From Vreelandella aquamarina (lineage in GTDB: Bacteria > Pseudomonadota > Gammaproteobacteria > Pseudomonadales > Halomonadaceae), in assembly GCF_020075495.1 (NCBI RefSeq), contig NZ_JABYQT010000001.1:62001-126000 (forward strand): a DNA stretch of 64,000 nt, read 5' to 3'. Below, one piece after another: positions 58,941 through 64,000 of the stretch; the stretch's first letter is position 1; the number at the start of each line of letters is the position of its first letter. The position numbers and the translations under genes are program-made. The notes below the pieces were generated by a model. It was not told the origin of the DNA. It saw nothing but the letters and a program-made list of their open reading frames with translations, and searched no databases.

Positions 58941-59606
58941 TCAGCGGCGCTTGCCGCCTTTGGCCGGGGTCTTCTTGCGCGGTTTGGGTTTCGGTGTTTC
59001 CGGTGGCACGCGGTAGTGCAGGTACAGGTCAAGCACCAGCTCGGGCAACTGCGCTACCAGCGCTTCCTGGCGGGCGGTATCGCTGGCCATGTCAGCCATG
59101 TCGGGTTCGTCGTCAAACAGTCCCGAAAGCAGCATGAAAGGCAGCAGCAGCGTGGCAGCGGCTTCTTCGTCATCCTGGAACCAGGCGCTCTCGTCGCTGA
59201 AGACGCCTTCCATGAAACCCGCGCACCAGTCGCCGATCGAGGTCTCTTCGGCGGGCAGCCCATCCAGGGTCAGCTCGAAGGGCAGCTCCGGCAGGCCGCC
59301 CTGCTCCAGAACCGCTACCGCATTATCGCGCAGTTGCGTCAGCAGCATGATGATCTCATCGCGCTCTGCATCGTCTGCGTAGCGCGGCTCGCCCTGGAAC
59401 AGCTCGGCCAGCCACTGGGTTGCAGGCACTTCGCTCGGGGCAACGGCAAGCGCGACCAGAAAGCCATGGGCCGAGATCAGATCCAGCGCGTCCTCGTCTA
59501 CCTGCTCCGAGTCGAGGAAGTCATCCAGCCGGTCAAGCTGTTCGTCGGCCAGCAGCGGCTGCGGGGGGACGGTGTCGGGCGCTGCGTCGTGGGGGCGCTC
59601 TGCCAT
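58941..59606 (-). CDS. UPF0149 (YgfB/YecA-like) family protein
   Basis: An acidic, helical protein of 221 residues in the UPF0149 family. The typical sequence is IGDWCAGFMEGVF near the middle and HGFLVALAVAP near residue 50, and the C-terminal tail is Lys/Pro/Arg-rich. There is no C-terminal SEC-C zinc motif, so it is not a full YecA. Function is unknown. The ATG at 59606 has GAGG six bases upstream; an ATG at 59618 would add four residues. It converges on clsB with 14 bases between the stops. Confidence 0.82.
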   Translation of the reverse strand: MAERPHDAAPDTVPPQPLLADEQLDRLDDFLDSEQVDEDALDLISAHGFLVALAVAPSEVPATQWLAELFQGEPRYADDAERDEIIMLLTQLRDNAVAVLEQGGLPELPFELTLDGLPAEETSIGDWCAGFMEGVFSDESAWFQDDEEAAATLLLPFMLLSGLFDDEPDMADMASDTARQEALVAQLPELVLDLYLHYRVPPETPKPKPRKKTPAKGGKRR

Positions 59607-59693
59607 GGCAAACCTCATGGGGTGATCGATTGATGAATAGCAAGTGTCAGACGTCGATGGACGACTAGTTTATCACTAATAGGGAGATCACCC

Positions 59694-60242
59694 ATGGGCG
59701 TATCGCCACTGCCGCCCTGGCCGCAAGAGGAACTGGCCGCCCTTTCCAGCGAGGCGCTGCACAAGGCGGCCCTGGAGCGCGTGGATGAAGCGTGGCAGCG
59801 CTGTCTGGAGGTCTATCCCACGCTGCCACGCCCTGGCGTTTGGTTCGATCTGAAAGGCGCCAGTGCCGGGCAGGCCCACATGGGCCGTGGCGGTCTGCGC
59901 TTCAACCCTATCTTGCTGGACGATAATCGCGCCGCTTTCTTCGATGACGTCATCCCCCACGAGATGGCTCACTGGCTGGTCTTTCACCTGGACAATGCGC
60001 GTCGCTTCAAGCCCCACGGGCGCGAATGGCAGACCGTGATGCGCGATTTATTTGGCCTTCCGGCTCGGGTGACACACTGCTTCGATGTACACAAAGCCCA
60101 GCCGGCGCCTTACCTCTACCGCTGTGGTTGTCGCACCCATGCGCTGACGCCTCGACGTCACGCCCTGGTGAGCAAAGGGCGCCGCTATCGTTGCCGCCAT
60201 TGCCGAAAAAGCCTGGTCCATACGCCGGATGGGACAGGATAA
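59694..60242 (+). CDS. sprT: SprT-like zinc metalloprotease family protein
   Basis: A 182-residue SprT-family protein. The gluzincin-type motif HEMAHW gives zinc ligands His89 and His93 with catalytic Glu90. The C-terminal part is a zinc ribbon with a CxC pair (YRCGCR) and a CxxC pair (RCRHC). Bacterial SprT function is not settled; eukaryotic relatives (SPRTN) cleave DNA-protein crosslinks. GGGAG lies seven bases before the ATG. It is a single gene, divergent from the UPF0149 gene. Confidence 0.88.
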   Translation: MGVSPLPPWPQEELAALSSEALHKAALERVDEAWQRCLEVYPTLPRPGVWFDLKGASAGQAHMGRGGLRFNPILLDDNRAAFFDDVIPHEMAHWLVFHLDNARRFKPHGREWQTVMRDLFGLPARVTHCFDVHKAQPAPYLYRCGCRTHALTPRRHALVSKGRRYRCRHCRKSLVHTPDGTG

Positions 60243-60287
60243 TCGTCATAGGTTGCTGTTTTTTAATTAAAAATCGCTAATACCAAT

Positions 60288-60380
60288 GTCTAAGGGGAAG
60301 GTGCCTTGGGGAGGTTTATGCTAGGGGACGATTAGTGGTGTCGGCGCAGCCCCTAGGCATACCGACTATATTTTTATAAC
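60288..60380 (+). promoter_or_regulatory. acs promoter with repeated G4 motifs
   Basis: Candidate -10 hexamers TATATT (60367-60372) and TATAAC (60375-60380) lie 28-36 bases before acs. Neither has a -35 resembling TTGACA. Upstream are TAAGGGG (60291-60297), CTTGGGG (60305-60311), CTAGGGG (60321-60327) and the inverted CCCCTAG (60350-60356). The last two form an inverted repeat with a 22-base spacer. This layout suggests an activator-dependent promoter; the linked LuxR-type regulator at 62.6 kb is the obvious candidate. Regulator binding is inferred. Confidence 0.5.
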
Positions 60381-60407
60381 AGTGCATTTCCACGGACAGA
60401 GGCAACC

Positions 60408-62357
<1,950 letters not shown>

Positions 62358-62457
62358 TAGCTTGACACTCAGTGAGCTTAGCCTGGCTAAGCCATCTGAT
62401 GTGATAAGCGCCAACCAGTCAGGGCGTAGATAGCAGCATACTGCGCTTGCGCGCTGT

Positions 62458-62490
62458 AGTGCCGGCCACGGGGCCGGCACTGTTGCGTTT
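62458..62490 (+). terminator. Hairpin terminator after acs
   Basis: AGTGCCGGCC (62458-62467) and its complement (62472-62481) form a 10-bp GC-rich stem with a 4-base loop, followed by GTTGCGTTT. It lies about 100 bases after the acs stop and separates acs from the regulator gene. Confidence 0.7.
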
Positions 62491-62626
62491 GAACGGGTGA
62501 CATAACGATAACCAATGTGCATGGGAGAGTTGGGCTTGAATCAGCCCATGGGGTACCATGTGACCGTATGAGCCTAGCGTCGCGGCGGCCGGTAATACCG
62601 CTGCACGAGGAACCGGAGGAGTATCC

Positions 62627-63289
62627 ATGGCAGTAGCCCATAAGTTTATCGTCGCAGACGACCATCCGCTGTTTCGCGCAGCGCTCACCCAGGCGTTACG
62701 TCAGCTGGCCCCGCAGGCCGAGATAGTCGAAGCTGACACCATGGAGGCCACAACGGAGGTGGTCAATCGTCATCCCGATGCCGATCTGATCTTGCTGGAT
62801 TTGCACATGCCGGGCGCACACGGCTTCTCCGGGCTGATTCAACTGCGCGGCCAGATGCCGGACATTCCGGTGGCCGTGGTATCAGGTAGCGACGAGCCCT
62901 ACGTTGTTCGCCGGGCCATCGATTACGGCGCCTCGGGCTTCATCCCCAAATCCTCCTCGTTGCAGCTGATTGCCGAAGCGGTGGGCGAAATTCTTCAGGG
63001 CGAAGTCTGGCTGCCCGAAGCGCTGGCCAACGTGCTCGAAGAGACCAGCGAGGAAGAGTCGCGCTTTGCCGAGGCGATTGCCTCGTTGACGCCCCAGCAG
63101 TTTCGCGTGCTCAACATGCTCACCGAAGGGCTCTTGAACAAGCAGATCGCCTACGAGCTCAACGTCTCGGAGGCCACCATCAAGGCACACGTGACGGCCA
63201 TCCTGCGCAAGCTTGGTGTTCATTCGCGCACCCAGGCGGTCATTGCAGCCCAGAAACTGGAAGTCGAGCCGCCCAAAGTCGAATCCTGA
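62627..63289 (+). CDS. LuxR-family response regulator, CrbR/ErdR-like
   Basis: A 220-residue NarL-type regulator. The receiver domain (about residues 5-120) has the acidic pair DD at 11-12, phosphoacceptor Asp58 in LILLDLHMPG, and Lys in IPKSSS. The C-terminal LuxR helix-turn-helix is LTPQQFRVLNMLTEGLLNKQIAYELNVSEATIKAHVT (about residues 150-186, given in part). Similarity to ErdR/CrbR from memory and its place beside acs and opposite a hybrid kinase point to the acetate-switch regulator. GGAGGA lies six bases before the ATG. Confidence 0.85.
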   Translation: MAVAHKFIVADDHPLFRAALTQALRQLAPQAEIVEADTMEATTEVVNRHPDADLILLDLHMPGAHGFSGLIQLRGQMPDIPVAVVSGSDEPYVVRRAIDYGASGFIPKSSSLQLIAEAVGEILQGEVWLPEALANVLEETSEEESRFAEAIASLTPQQFRVLNMLTEGLLNKQIAYELNVSEATIKAHVTAILRKLGVHSRTQAVIAAQKLEVEPPKVES

Positions 63290-63312
63290 TCACCCAGCAC
63301 CATCTCAGAGAG

Positions 63313-63345
63313 CCTCGCTTATGGTTGCCATAAGCGAGGTTTTCT
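63313..63345 (+). terminator. Intrinsic terminator of the response regulator gene
   Basis: CCTCGCTTATGG (63313-63324) pairs perfectly with its complement (63328-63339), and TTTTCTC follows. It sits 24 bases after the stop codon, between convergent genes. Confidence 0.88.
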
Positions 63346-63365
63346 CTTGTCTTGGTGCGCTGCAT

Positions 63366-64000
63366 TCAGCTCTTGGCTCGGCTGGCCTGCAGCGTGCGGG
63401 TCAATAGCGCCCGCAGCGCGGCGGGTTTGACCGGCTTGAGCAGCAGCTGGTAGCCCGTACGCTTGACCAGCTCGGCCACTTCCTCGGTACGGTCGGCGGT
63501 AATCACGATGCCCGGCACCGCGCCGATCACGCGTTCGCTGAGCGCTTCCAGCGCCATCAGGCCGGTGACTTCGTTGTCCAGGTGATAGTCGGCCAGAATC
63601 GCATCCGGGTCGCCGTCCATGTTGCGCAGAATCGACTTGGCTCCGCCGATACTGGTGGCGGTGAACACCTCGCAGCCCCAGCCGCTGAGCATGGCGGTCA
63701 TGCCTTCGAGAATCAGCGTCTCGTTATCGATGCACACGATACGCGCTCCGGCGAGCTTGTTGCCGTTGCGCTTGCTGGCCGGCTCTTCGGTAGTGCTGAT
63801 TTCCCTGGGCGCGACGATCGGCACGCTGACCGAGAACACCGTGCCCACGCCCTCCCAGGAGCGCACCTTGATAGGATGATCGAGCACCCGGCTCATGCGG
63901 TCGGCAATCGAGAGCCCAAGGCCCAGGCCCTTTTCGCTCTCCTTGTGCCTTGAAACCTGATCCAGGCGGCGGAACTCCTGAAAGATTTCCGTCAGCTTGG
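63366..64000 (-). CDS. Hybrid sensor histidine kinase, C-terminal part (CrbS/MxtR-like)
   Basis: The 3' end of a gene whose start lies beyond the right edge. The visible 210 or so residues begin with LTEIFQEFRRLD and the ATP-binding G-box EKGLGLGLSIADRMS of a histidine kinase. A linker and a complete C-terminal receiver domain follow (CIDNETLILEGM at the start, phosphoacceptor Asp in ILADYHLD, and KPVKPAALRALL at the end). The frame stays open to the last base, so an internal ATG at 63896 is not the true start. Its position opposite the regulator beside acs fits CrbS/MxtR, kinases with an N-terminal sodium/solute symporter domain, which cannot be seen here. Confidence 0.85.
   Translation of the reverse strand, partial: KLTEIFQEFRRLDQVSRHKESEKGLGLGLSIADRMSRVLDHPIKVRSWEGVGTVFSVSVPIVAPREISTTEEPASKRNGNKLAGARIVCIDNETLILEGMTAMLSGWGCEVFTATSIGGAKSILRNMDGDPDAILADYHLDNEVTGLMALEALSERVIGAVPGIVITADRTEEVAELVKRTGYQLLLKPVKPAALRALLTRTLQASRAKS

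Overview
The window is GC-rich (roughly 60-65% by eye), densely coded DNA from a gammaproteobacterium. Gene order is that of the Pseudomonas/Oceanospirillales branch: ubiE-ubiJ-ubiB-hisE-tatABC, hslV-hslU-DUF971, nadA next to bepA-tusA-like-perM-bcp-dapA-bamC-purC, and aceEF-adk. Together with a LysR regulator, a Pseudomonas-type magnesium HemB and a CrbS/CrbR (MxtR/ErdR) acetate switch, a Halomonas-like (Halomonadaceae) chromosome is my best guess. That assignment is an inference from memory of gene order, not a database result. No phage, insertion sequence, plasmid gene or CRISPR array was seen.

Layout. 1-4.5 kb (mostly minus strand): metR, ppk (polyphosphate kinase) and hemB. 4.5-12.8 kb: elbB on plus, then the minus-strand ubiquinone and twin-arginine translocation cluster (ubiE, ubiJ, ubiB, hisE, tatA, tatB, tatC), a DUF971 gene and the HslUV protease. 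13-18 kb: a SPOR-domain protein, argS and priA (minus), divergent from rpmE. 18.5-21.3 kb: malic enzyme, tesB, tadA. 21.3-28.6 kb: a complete carotenoid cluster, crtZ on plus facing crtB, crtI, crtY, crtX, a type 2 isopentenyl-diphosphate isomerase and crtE on minus. 28.9-39.1 kb: mltF, purL, radD, scpA-scpB-rluB. 39.1-39.4 kb: two identical tRNA-Lys genes. 39.6-50.2 kb: nadA, bepA, a TusA-family gene, perM, bcp, dapA, bamC, purC, trmO, an acetyltransferase, nadC, ampD. 50.5-60.2 kb: aceE, aceF, adk, tsaB, rsmJ, a ClsB-type cardiolipin synthase, a UPF0149 gene and a SprT-like gene. 60.4-64 kb: acs, a LuxR-type response regulator and the 3' end of a hybrid histidine kinase running off the right edge.

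How the genes work together. Most of the window is core metabolism and housekeeping. The crt block is the clear accessory module. Its seven genes would take IPP/DMAPP to GGPP, phytoene, lycopene, beta-carotene, zeaxanthin and zeaxanthin glucosides, and it sits between tadA and mltF-purL, genes that are neighbours in many gammaproteobacteria. At the right end acs and its probable two-component regulator form an acetate-scavenging module, and the acs promoter region carries repeated G4 motifs and no recognisable -35. A palindrome before ppk also reads as a PHO-box-like direct repeat, suggesting phosphate control of polyphosphate synthesis. I saw no wholly undescribed system. The most useful leads are the crt island, the acs regulatory region, the ppk palindrome and the structured aceE leader.
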